From the NCBI GenBank assembly GCA_016868485.1, contig VGGT01000121.1:1-6205 (forward strand): DNA of 6,205 nt. Direction: 5' to 3'. Position numbers and translations under genes: made by a program. The DNA comes from Bacteroidota bacterium. Its GTDB lineage: Bacteria; Bacteroidota; Bacteroidia; UBA7662. Under the pieces are notes generated by a model. It was not told the DNA's origin. It made no database searches and saw only the letters and a program-made list of their open reading frames with translations. Of the stretch, positions 1 through 6,205 are shown one piece after another; positions within the stretch are counted from its first letter, which is position 1, and every line of letters starts with the position of its first letter.

Positions 1-1
1 C

Positions 2-304
2 ACGCAGAGTTATGTGAAAGGCAAACATGCCGTTTTTGTGGCAGGCAGTACGATGTTGGTTTGTCATTTGGTGGTGGCCGCTGAGGAAGGCAGCGAGCAA
101 TCTTGGCAACTACAATACCCCAACCAACACATCGTTCTGGAATCGCGCGAGGGTGAATACGACGCCAACCGCGAGGCTTTGGTCGACTCTGGTGCGACGC
201 TGGTCGACGAAGGGGTGCGGGAATCGGGCCGCCGCATGTTTTTTGTGCATGATCCCGACGGTAACCTGATCGAAATAACCGAATACAATGTTTGGGGCGA
301 TTAA
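2..304 (+). CDS. VOC (glyoxalase/bleomycin-resistance-like) family protein, 5' truncated by the window edge
   Basis: The reading frame is open from base 2 to the TAA at 302-304 and gives 100 residues. A GTG at 14 could serve as a start. However, the frame continues to the edge, and a start there would leave the usual fold incomplete, so I read this as the C-terminal part of a longer gene missing perhaps 30 N-terminal residues. The visible part fits the vicinal oxygen chelate fold. It has a strand-rich stretch (AVFVAGSTMLVCHLVV, residues 10-25 of the visible part), then the second module from NQHIVLE through a helix to FFVHDPDGNLIEITEYN, the signature ending of the family. His43 and Glu91 of the visible part sit where VOC enzymes carry metal ligands. 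Family members include glyoxalases, dioxygenases and resistance proteins, so the substrate cannot be named. The protein is probably cytoplasmic. Its 3' end overlaps the start of the dsbD gene, which suggests a shared transcript. Confidence 0.8.
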   Translation, partial: TQSYVKGKHAVFVAGSTMLVCHLVVAAEEGSEQSWQLQYPNQHIVLESREGEYDANREALVDSGATLVDEGVRESGRRMFFVHDPDGNLIEITEYNVWGD

Positions 305-2537
305 AAATTGGGTCAATTGGGTAATGCTGGTCAATAGGGTAACGCTCGTTGTTGCATGCTGTTTATTAGCCATCAATTCTTCGGCTCAAATTCTGAACCC
401 CATTAAGTGGAGTTTTGAATGGGTGGCCACCAGTGAAACAGAGGCCTTGTTTCGGGCCAAGGCGCGCATCGATAAAGGCTGGCACCTCTACGCCCAGGAA
501 ATGAATATTGGCGACGGTATGGGCCCCGAGCGTACGGTATTCACGTTTCACCCATCGAAGGATTGGCAGCGGCTGGGTAAAGTGGTGGAGCGCAGCAAGG
601 TCTACGAGGAAAAAGCAGAAGTTTGGGAGGGTTTGTTGGTTCGCTATTTCAAGAAGGAAGCGGTTTTTGAGCAGAAGTTTAAGGTCAAGCGCCAAGGGGC
701 GCGGCTTAAGGGGAATGTTTATGCCATGGTATGCGACGATAAACAGTGCCTTCCGCCAGAGGAGACTGAGTTTGACCTGGTGTTTTCACCTGCCGGTGCC
801 CCTGCCCAATCGGGCGCCCATGCTTCTGCACCAGGCGAAATGAGCCAGGGATCGAACCCGATGGAGGCGAACAAGGGGGCAGCCGTTTCTGATGGACGGA
901 CTGCGGGCCCGGATACAGGACGTAGCACTAATTCAGATGCAGAACCTAACGCTGATCCAGATGCAGAAGGTAGCGCTGATCCAGATGCAGAACGTAGCAC
1001 TAATTCAGATGCAGAAGGTAGCGCCGGTTCGGCTGAAGATCAGACCGAGGGACGAACCGCGGGTGGTGCATTGTGGGGAATTTTTCTTGCCGGACTCCTT
1101 GGTGGATTCATTGCGCTTCTTACCCCATGTGTTTTTCCTATGATTCCGCTCACGGTAAGTTATTTCACCAAACAAACGGGAAGCCGCCAACAAGGTTTGG
1201 CGAAAGCGTTGCTCTATGGGCTTAGCATTGTGGTGATCTACGTGGGGTTGGGGTTAATCGTGACCTTCGCATTTGGCTCTGATGCCCTCAATGCTATGGC
1301 GAGCGACATTTGGTTCAATTTGGCCTTTTTTGTGCTGTTGGTGGTGTTTGGCATTTCATTTTTGGGCGCATTCGAGATCACCCTTCCCTCTTCTTGGGTG
1401 AATAGGGCCGACACCAACAGCGAGCGTGGGGGTTGGGCCGGCATATTTTTTATGGCGTTCACCTTGGCGTTGGTGTCCTTTAGCTGCACGGGCCCCATAA
1501 TTGGCACCTTGCTGGTTGAGGCGGCCACCCGTGGTGCTGTCTTGGGCCCAGCGGTGGGGATGACTGGCTTTGCCTTGGCGCTGGCTTTGCCTTTCAGCTT
1601 GTTTGCACTCTTCCCGGGATGGCTCAAGAGCCTACCCCGTTCGGGTGGATGGCTCAATCGGGTGAAGGTGGTGCTCGGACTCCTGGAATTGGCATTTGCT
1701 TTGAAGTTTTTGAGCAATGTAGATTTGGCCTATCATTGGGGAATACTCGACCGAGAGGTTTTTCTGGTGATTTGGATAGCGCTTTTTTTGAGTTTGAGTC
1801 TTTACCTCATGGGTTTTATCCGCTTCCCACACGACGATCCAGGACCAGAGCCCCTTTCCATACCCCGTTTTCTCTTGTCTGTGGTGGCTCTTTCCTTTAC
1901 CTTCTATCTTGTTCCGGGTTTATGGGGCGCCCCTTTAAAGTCGGTGAATGCATTTCTTCCACCCATGGCCACCCAGGACTTTGATATGAGTGTGTCAAAC
2001 CAAGGCGGGGGCGGCGCTAACCACAGCACACCCACTCTTGGCCAAGGAGGAACCCTCTACAGCGAGCTTTTTCATTGCCCCCACGGACTTTCCTGTTTTT
2101 TCGACCTTGAGGAGGGATTGGCTTATGCCGAAAAAGTGAACAAACCCGTGATGATCGATTTCACCGGGCACAGTTGTGTGAATTGCAGGAAAATGGAGGC
2201 CAGCGTCTGGGCCGATCCGGAGGTATTGCAGATGCTGCGCGATTCTTTTGTGTTGATATCCTTGTATGTCGACGATAAAACAGTCTTGCCCAGCTCCCAG
2301 CAATATGTGAGCAGCTTCAGTGGAAAGAAAGTGAAAACTTTAGGCAATAAGTGGAGCGATTACCAGGCTTCAGTGTTTGGAATCAACTCTCAACCCTATT
2401 ATGTGCTTATGAACGGTAAGAAAAAGCAATTGACCACACCTTCTGCCTATGACCCCGACATTGAGCGCTACCGCACCTTTTTACGCAGCGGGCTTCGTGC
2501 ATTCCGCGAACAGGGCAGTCGTTCTGTTGGGAATTAG
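288..2537 (+). CDS. dsbD: Thiol:disulfide interchange protein DsbD (full-length three-domain form)
   Basis: This 749-residue inner-membrane protein moves electrons from cytoplasmic thioredoxin to periplasmic thiol proteins. A signal peptide ends near SSAQ (residues 31-34). Residues 35-167 form the N-terminal periplasmic domain with the redox pair Cys149/Cys154 (CDDKQCLPPEE). Residues 168-258 are a low-complexity acidic linker with 8-residue repeats. Residues 262-546 are the transmembrane domain, about eight helices, with Cys281 (LTPCVFPMIP) in helix 1 and Cys400 (SFSCTGP) in helix 4. Residues 590-740 are a periplasmic thioredoxin-like domain with Cys630-Val-Asn-Cys633 (FTGHSCVNCRKME) and a cis-proline at 703 (SQPYY). 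All six expected redox cysteines are present, so the protein should be active. Two further cysteines, 597 and 603, lie just before the thioredoxin domain. The ATG at 288 overlaps the upstream gene by 17 bases. An in-frame ATG at 324 would avoid the overlap and begin MLVNRVTLVVACCLL, a more typical signal peptide. Neither start has a ribosome-binding site that decides the matter. Confidence 0.95.
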   Translation: MFGAIKNWVNWVMLVNRVTLVVACCLLAINSSAQILNPIKWSFEWVATSETEALFRAKARIDKGWHLYAQEMNIGDGMGPERTVFTFHPSKDWQRLGKVVERSKVYEEKAEVWEGLLVRYFKKEAVFEQKFKVKRQGARLKGNVYAMVCDDKQCLPPEETEFDLVFSPAGAPAQSGAHASAPGEMSQGSNPMEANKGAAVSDGRTAGPDTGRSTNSDAEPNADPDAEGSADPDAERSTNSDAEGSAGSAEDQTEGRTAGGALWGIFLAGLLGGFIALLTPCVFPMIPLTVSYFTKQTGSRQQGLAKALLYGLSIVVIYVGLGLIVTFAFGSDALNAMASDIWFNLAFFVLLVVFGISFLGAFEITLPSSWVNRADTNSERGGWAGIFFMAFTLALVSFSCTGPIIGTLLVEAATRGAVLGPAVGMTGFALALALPFSLFALFPGWLKSLPRSGGWLNRVKVVLGLLELAFALKFLSNVDLAYHWGILDREVFLVIWIALFLSLSLYLMGFIRFPHDDPGPEPLSIPRFLLSVVALSFTFYLVPGLWGAPLKSVNAFLPPMATQDFDMSVSNQGGGGANHSTPTLGQGGTLYSELFHCPHGLSCFFDLEEGLAYAEKVNKPVMIDFTGHSCVNCRKMEASVWADPEVLQMLRDSFVLISLYVDDKTVLPSSQQYVSSFSGKKVKTLGNKWSDYQASVFGINSQPYYVLMNGKKKQLTTPSAYDPDIERYRTFLRSGLRAFREQGSRSVGN
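921..1040 (+). repeat. In-frame 24-base tandem repeat encoding the DsbD linker
   Basis: Five consecutive 24-base units start at 921, 945, 969, 993 and 1017. They encode RSTNSDAE, PNADPDAE, GSADPDAE, RSTNSDAE and a diverged GSAGSAED (residues 212-251). Units 1 and 4 are identical at all 24 bases. Units 2 and 3 differ only at the first few bases. The unit length is a multiple of three, so gain or loss of copies would keep the frame. The segment lies in the flexible linker between the N-terminal redox domain and the first membrane helix. Confidence 0.9.
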
Positions 2538-2539
2538 AC

Positions 2540-2572
2540 GGAATCACGCTTGATGAATATCCTTCGTGTTCC
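2540..2572 (+). terminator. Possible weak terminator hairpin after dsbD
   Basis: Three bases after the dsbD stop, GGAATCACG (2540-2548) can pair with CGTGTTCC (2565-2572), giving eight pairs with one bulged T and a 16-base loop. The sequence that follows, ATATTATTGTT, is A/T-rich but is not a clean run of T. The position suits a transcription end. The long loop and missing T-tract make this a weak candidate. Confidence 0.3.
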
Positions 2573-2596
2573 ATATTATTGTTAGCCAAGGCCAGG

Positions 2597-2702
2597 TGTC
2601 AATTTTTGTCATCCCCTGTCAGACATTTGTCACCCACCTGTCCGGCAATGGTCATCCCCCCTGTCCGGCATTTGTCACCCCCCAATGTACGGCGTCGTGT
2701 CG
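2597..2702 (+). repeat. Helically phased array of degenerate 20-23-base direct repeats (GTC-centred)
   Basis: Four clear units have the form TGTC, about eight bases, then (T/G)GTCA followed by a run of C. They begin at TGTC 2597, 2617, 2639 and 2662. A decayed fifth unit begins at TGTA 2686. The best-matching part is CCTGTCCGGCA (2637-2647 and 2660-2670), and TTGTCACCC occurs at 2627-2635 and 2672-2680. Each unit contains two half-sites, so GTC starts at 2598, 2608, 2618, 2629, 2640, 2651, 2663 and 2674, in steps of 10 to 12 bases, close to one helical turn. The array could be a regulator-binding array or the remnant multiple-repeat end of an insertion sequence. No transposase is present in the window. 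Confidence 0.75.
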
Positions 2703-2760
2703 TTTTTTCCGTATTTTCGGCCTTCTATTTCGTTTTGACACTTGATTTTTGATAAGCTAC

Positions 2761-5700
2761 ATGAAATCGTATCCTCTAATTAACAACATCACCGGTTGGC
2801 TGGTGTTTCTCATTTCCGCAGCGGTTTATACCCTTACGTTGGAGCCCACCACAAGCTTCTGGGATTGTGGAGAATTTATTTCTGCCTGTTATAAAATGCA
2901 AATTATGCACCCTCCGGGGGCGCCATTTTTCATGTTAACCGGGCGGATGTTTACCCTTTTGGCTGCCGACCCTTCACAGGTTGCTTGGATGGTAAACTTC
3001 TTTAGTGGTATTGCCAGTGCATTTACTATCCTCTTTCTTTTTTGGAGCATCACAGCCCTTGGCCGCAAAATGTTGGAGTCGGGGGGTGCAACCCTCGATT
3101 TTGGGGGCACATTGTTGCTGATGGGCGCTGGCGCGGTGGGCGCATTGGCCTATACCTTCAGCGATTCGTTTTGGTTTTCAGCGGTTGAAGGCGAGGTATA
3201 CGCCTATTCCAGTTTCTTTACGGCTATTGTTTTTTGGGCGATTCTGAAGTGGGAGCGCGTAGCCGAAGAGGAAGGTGCTGATCGTTGGTTGTTGCTCATC
3301 GCCTATCTGATGGGCTTGTCGATTGGGGTTCACTTATTGAATTTGTTGGCTATTCCGGCCATTTGCTTGGTCTATTATTTCCGTAAGTATCCCGTTACCC
3401 GCAATGGTGTTCTGAGGGCTTCCGGTATTTCGATTGCCATTTTGGCAGTCATTATGTACGGAATCATTCCGGGTCTTCCCACTTTGGCTTCGAAGTTTGA
3501 TCTGTTTATGGTGAACGGAATTGGTCTGCCTTTCGGTTCTGGAAATCTGTTGTTCGCCTTATTGGTGATTGGTGGACTCACCTATGGCATCATGCATTCT
3601 CAAAAAACGGCTAAGGGCTTGCTCAATATGTCATTGTTGGCTGCCACCTTTATCATCATCGGCTATAGTTCATATTCAATGATTGTGATTCGATCACACG
3701 CCGATCCACCGATCAATATGAACAAACCCTCCGATATTTTTTCTTTGGTGAGCTACATCAACCGCGAGCAATATGGCGATCGGCCTTTGTTGTATGGGCC
3801 CTATTTCACAGCAGAGTTGGTCGACCAAGAGGAGGGCAGCATGAAGTACCGCAAGGGTACTGATCAATATGAGGAAATTGGCAAAGATATCGTGCCCGTT
3901 TATGACCCCACACAAAATACATTACTTCCGCGTGCCTACAAGCGAGCCGGAACGCAACAGAGGCATATTGATTTTTATAAGTCATGGCTTAAGTTGCGCG
4001 ACGGACAAAAACCAACCTTCGGCCAAAACCTCAACTTTTTGTTTAGCTACCAATTGGGGCATATGTACTTCCGCTATTTCATGTGGAATTTTGCTGGCCG
4101 CCAAAATGACGTGCAAGGACAAGGACGCGACTACGAGCGGGGGAACTGGATTGCAGGGATTCCGGCGGTGGACGAAGGTCGTGTAGGGGAATTGAAAAAT
4201 TTGCCTGATATCCGTACACAGAATAAGGCGCGCAATATGTATTATGGCTTGCCACTTCTCTTGGGGTTGGTGGGATTATTTTATCATTTCCGCAAGCAGC
4301 GTCTCGATTTTTGGGTGGTTGGAATCCTGTTTGTGCTCACCGGGGTGGCCATTGTCATCTACCTTAATTTCGAGCCACTGCAGCCACGCGAACGGGATTA
4401 TGCCTATGTGGGTTCTTTTTACGCCTTTGCGATTTGGATTGGCTTGGGTGTCATGGGTGTGGCACAGGCCCTTCGTCGGTTTATCCCGATGTTGCCCGCG
4501 GCTGCTTTATCGACTTTGCTTTGCCTTGGGGTTCCTGGCATTTTAGCGGCTGAAAATTGGGATGATCACGACCGCTCAGGAAAATATACTGCTCGGGACT
4601 TTGCGATTAATTACCTTGAAAGCTGCGCGCCGAATGCCATTCTGTTCACCATGGGTGACAACGATACTTATCCTCTTTGGTATGCCCAGGAAGTTGAAGG
4701 GATTCGTACGGATATTCGGGTGGTGAATCTAAGTTTGTTGGGAACCGATTGGTACATCAACCAACTAAGGAAACCCGTGAACAATTCGGCGCCCATAAAA
4801 CTGTCCTTTTCACCGGAGCAGATCGTGACCGGAACACGCGATTATGTTCCATTTTATGATCGGGGCTTAACGGGCCCTGTCGATCTCGCACAAACGATGA
4901 AGTTTATTGCATCGGAGGATCCGAGCATGAAAGCGCAAACGCAAGCGGGCGATCAAATCAATTATTTTCCTTCCAAAAATCTCGTAATCCCGGTGAATCG
5001 GGCCAATGCCATTCGGCAAGGTGCTGTAACGGAAGCCGACTCTGCGGAAACGCTCAATGCCATAGTGTGGGAATATCCACGCAACGGAATCATGAAGAAT
5101 GATTTAATTATTCTCGATATCATCGCCCAAAATAATTGGGAGCGCCCGATCTATTGGACGGTCAGCATGGGATCTGAACAATATTTGGGTCTCGACGACT
5201 TCTTTCAATTGGAGGGCCTAACTTATCGTTTAACACCCCGCTTTCAGCCCAGCCAAGATGGAAACGCCATTCGCGTGGCTTCCGACATCATGTATCAAAA
5301 TATGATGAAAAAATTCCGTTGGGGACGCATGAATCAGGGTATTTACGTGGATCCAGAGACCAGCAGAATGACCATCAACTTGCGCAGCAATGCGATTCGC
5401 TTGGCCGAGCGTTTTGTGGAGCAGGGTGAGAAAAAGAAGGCTGAAAATATCCTGGACTTAGTGATGAAGGAGATGCCCCATAAGCACGTGCCCTTATTGA
5501 TATACAACTACCGCATGGTTGAATTGTATCACCGGGCGGGTGCACACAAGAAGGCGAATGAAGTGGCCAAGACCATGGTGAATGTATTCGAACAAGATCT
5601 TAAGTATTTTAGTGGACTCAGAGGCAAAAACCTCAGTTTCTACGATAGGGATCGTCAGAACGCCATAGCCCTGATGGGTGAAATGGCCAATATTTCCCGA

Positions 5701-5778
5701 CAGCACGGGCAGGATACATTGGCCAATAATTTTCAAAAACGCCTCGAGGCATTCGGGGGTGGCGCACTTCCACGCTGA
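2761..5778 (+). CDS. DUF2723 / TMEM260-like multi-pass membrane protein, probable GT-C glycosyltransferase (protein O-mannosyltransferase-like)
   Basis: This 1005-residue protein begins NNITGWLVFLISAAVYTLTLEPTTSFWDCGEF, the characteristic opening of Bacteroidota DUF2723 proteins. The ATG at 2761 places MKSYPLINNITGW at the start as in relatives. A TTG at 2749 would add only four residues. About eight hydrophobic segments fall between residues 11 and 310, and four more between 495 and 596. A large polar region separates the two groups. A soluble C-terminal part of about 400 residues ends in helical repeats resembling TPRs (about 876-945). Asp35 and Glu38 (FWDCGEF) lie just after the first membrane segment, where GT-C enzymes carry catalytic or metal-binding acids. 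HPPGAPFF (50-57), AVEGEVYAYSSFF (141-153), QPRERDYAY (541-549) and TMGDNDTYPLWY (630-641) look like conserved family blocks. Human TMEM260, in the same family, is a protein O-mannosyltransferase. The bacterial role is inferred, probably sugar transfer from a lipid carrier on the periplasmic face. The rRNA methyltransferase gene follows closely. Confidence 0.88.
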   Translation: MKSYPLINNITGWLVFLISAAVYTLTLEPTTSFWDCGEFISACYKMQIMHPPGAPFFMLTGRMFTLLAADPSQVAWMVNFFSGIASAFTILFLFWSITALGRKMLESGGATLDFGGTLLLMGAGAVGALAYTFSDSFWFSAVEGEVYAYSSFFTAIVFWAILKWERVAEEEGADRWLLLIAYLMGLSIGVHLLNLLAIPAICLVYYFRKYPVTRNGVLRASGISIAILAVIMYGIIPGLPTLASKFDLFMVNGIGLPFGSGNLLFALLVIGGLTYGIMHSQKTAKGLLNMSLLAATFIIIGYSSYSMIVIRSHADPPINMNKPSDIFSLVSYINREQYGDRPLLYGPYFTAELVDQEEGSMKYRKGTDQYEEIGKDIVPVYDPTQNTLLPRAYKRAGTQQRHIDFYKSWLKLRDGQKPTFGQNLNFLFSYQLGHMYFRYFMWNFAGRQNDVQGQGRDYERGNWIAGIPAVDEGRVGELKNLPDIRTQNKARNMYYGLPLLLGLVGLFYHFRKQRLDFWVVGILFVLTGVAIVIYLNFEPLQPRERDYAYVGSFYAFAIWIGLGVMGVAQALRRFIPMLPAAALSTLLCLGVPGILAAENWDDHDRSGKYTARDFAINYLESCAPNAILFTMGDNDTYPLWYAQEVEGIRTDIRVVNLSLLGTDWYINQLRKPVNNSAPIKLSFSPEQIVTGTRDYVPFYDRGLTGPVDLAQTMKFIASEDPSMKAQTQAGDQINYFPSKNLVIPVNRANAIRQGAVTEADSAETLNAIVWEYPRNGIMKNDLIILDIIAQNNWERPIYWTVSMGSEQYLGLDDFFQLEGLTYRLTPRFQPSQDGNAIRVASDIMYQNMMKKFRWGRMNQGIYVDPETSRMTINLRSNAIRLAERFVEQGEKKKAENILDLVMKEMPHKHVPLLIYNYRMVELYHRAGAHKKANEVAKTMVNVFEQDLKYFSGLRGKNLSFYDRDRQNAIALMGEMANISRQHGQDTLANNFQKRLEAFGGGALPR

Positions 5779-5785
5779 TCGCCGC

Positions 5786-5806
5786 CGATCCCCATCAGGG
5801 GGTTCG
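5786..5806 (+). promoter_or_regulatory. GC-rich hairpin just upstream of the rlmB start
   Basis: CGATCCCC (5786-5793) can pair with GGGGGTTCG (5798-5806) around an ATCA loop. This gives four consecutive C-G pairs, then U-G, A-U and, past one bulged U, G-C and C-G. It begins 8 bases after the DUF2723 stop and ends 6 bases before the ATG at 5813. It lacks a T-tract, so it does not look like an intrinsic terminator. It would cover the ribosome landing area if the ATG at 5813 is the start. The structure is read by eye and no folding energy was calculated. Confidence 0.45.
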
Positions 5807-5812
5807 GACGGC

Positions 5813-6205
5813 ATGGCTTATGGACTGCACGCGGTAGAGGCATTATTGGATTCGGGCGCTGAATTGAATCGGCTGCTTGTGGTGCGTGACCGACGCGACC
5901 CCGCTCTTCGTGCCCTCATGGCGCAGGCGCATGAACGCGGAATCCCTGTGCAGGAGGTTCCTCGAGAAAAGCTCGATGGTCTGGTTCGGGGTACGCATCA
6001 AGGTGTAGTGGCCCTAAGATCGCCGGTAGAATATCAACCGATCGACGCTGTAGTGGCGGGTCTGTTTGAACTCGGTGTGGTGCCCATGTTGGTATTGTTG
6101 GATGGCGTGACAGATGTTCGTAACCTAGGTGCAATTGCCCGAACAGCACAAGCCTCCGGCGCACATGCTTTGGTCATACCCCGCAATAACAGTGCGCAGG
6201 TGACA
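5813..6205 (+). CDS. rlmB: 23S rRNA (guanosine-2'-O)-methyltransferase, RlmB/TrmH (SpoU) family, 3' truncated by the window edge
   Basis: The first 131 residues are visible and the frame is open at the right edge. Residues 3-70 (YGLHAVEALLDSGAELNRLLVV through THQGVVALRS) match the N-terminal substrate-binding domain of RlmB-type enzymes, which holds the rRNA. From about residue 92 the SPOUT catalytic domain begins. LLDGVTDVRNLGAIARTAQASGAHALVIP contains motif 1 with Asn104, Gly106 and Arg110, the last in the position of the catalytic arginine. The SAM-binding knot (motifs 2 and 3) lies beyond the window. Enzymes of this type methylate a ribose in 23S rRNA. Assignment to RlmB over other SpoU-family members rests on the N-terminal domain and is likely but not certain. 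I chose the ATG at 5813 because YGLHAVEALL normally begins a few residues from the start. An in-frame GTG at 5759 would add 18 residues and overlap the previous gene by 20 bases. The 34-base gap to the preceding stop suggests co-transcription. Confidence 0.88.
   Translation, partial: MAYGLHAVEALLDSGAELNRLLVVRDRRDPALRALMAQAHERGIPVQEVPREKLDGLVRGTHQGVVALRSPVEYQPIDAVVAGLFELGVVPMLVLLDGVTDVRNLGAIARTAQASGAHALVIPRNNSAQVT

Larger units (their letters stand above)
2538..2760. other. Non-coding gap between dsbD and the DUF2723 gene
   Basis: No convincing gene lies in these 223 bases. In order, the gap holds a weak hairpin (2540-2572), a C-rich array of direct repeats (2597-2702), and a T/pyrimidine-rich leader (about 2702-2756) running up to the next gene. 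The leader is where a promoter for the DUF2723 gene would be expected. The gap contrasts with the overlap or close spacing at the other two gene junctions, so it probably divides two transcription units. Confidence 0.7.

Noticed and set aside
789..1061. The Ser/Thr/Asp-rich DsbD linker as an O-glycosylation target of the neighbouring DUF2723 enzyme
   Set aside because: The known Bacteroidota O-glycosylation sequon, Asp-Ser/Thr followed by a small or aliphatic residue, does not occur in the linker. DTG is the closest match and does not fit.
892..1143. A + strand frame with repeated ALIQMQ units
   Set aside because: This is the 24-base dsbD linker repeat read in another frame. The repetition belongs to the real gene.
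1238..1717. A 159-residue open frame on the - strand inside dsbD
   Set aside because: It lies wholly within the transmembrane part of a clearly recognised gene. Its translation is Lys/Asn/Pro-rich with no family resemblance, so it is a shadow of the opposite strand.
2597..2702. CRISPR array
   Set aside because: The repeats are degenerate, 20-23 bases long and directly abutting, with no unique spacers, and no cas gene is in the window.
2712..2719. TATTTTCG as a Bacteroidota -7 promoter element (consensus TAnnTTTG) for the DUF2723 gene
   Set aside because: It matches except at one base, but no TTG-type -33 element lies at the right distance upstream. In such a T-rich stretch a near match is expected by chance.
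2735..2740. TTGACA resembling a sigma-70 -35 box
   Set aside because: A -10 box at the usual distance would fall at or beyond the start codon at 2761, and none is visible. Bacteroidota primary promoters do not use this consensus.
2749..2760. TTG at 2749 as the start of the DUF2723 gene
   Set aside because: It would add only MISY before a good ATG whose MKSYPLINNITGW opening matches the family. TTG starts are rarer, so the ATG at 2761 is preferred.
5494..6164. Two - strand open frames at the right end (5494-5814 and 5916-6164)
   Set aside because: They oppose the DUF2723 and rlmB coding sequences, which have clear family signatures. Neither - strand translation resembles a known protein.

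Overview
The window looks like an ordinary chromosomal stretch from a Bacteroidota bacterium, probably of the Flavobacteriales/Cytophagales type, though I cannot place it more finely. Three things point there. The large membrane protein has the DUF2723 architecture with an SFWDCGEF opening motif typical of that phylum. The rRNA methyltransferase has the TDVRNxGAIARTA form of SPOUT motif 1 common there. No gene start has a clear Shine-Dalgarno sequence. Base composition is moderate, roughly half G+C by eye.

All genes lie on the + strand. From left to right they are: the 3' end of a VOC (glyoxalase-like) gene (2-304); a complete dsbD-type thiol:disulfide interchange protein whose start overlaps that gene by 17 bases (288-2537); a 223-base non-coding gap (2538-2760); a complete gene for a DUF2723/TMEM260-like membrane glycosyltransferase (2761-5778); and the 5' part of an rlmB/trmH-type 2'-O-ribose methyltransferase gene that runs off the right edge (5813-6205). 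The first two genes probably share a transcript, as do the last two. The gap most likely separates two transcription units.

The DsbD protein carries electrons from the cytoplasm across the inner membrane to keep periplasmic thiols reduced. The DUF2723 protein is probably a lipid-linked-sugar-dependent glycosyltransferase working on the periplasmic side. Both therefore plausibly act on exported proteins, but adjacency is the only evidence in this window that links them.

I do not see a clear undescribed multi-gene system. The most unusual structure is in the gap. GTC occurs eight times in a row at 10-12-base steps, as part of a 20-23-base degenerate direct repeat. Every copy would face the same side of the helix, as in a protein-binding array or the multiple terminal repeats of an IS21-like element. 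Other points of note are a 24-base in-frame tandem repeat in the DsbD linker, an extra cysteine pair just before the DsbD thioredoxin domain, and a hairpin directly in front of the rlmB start.
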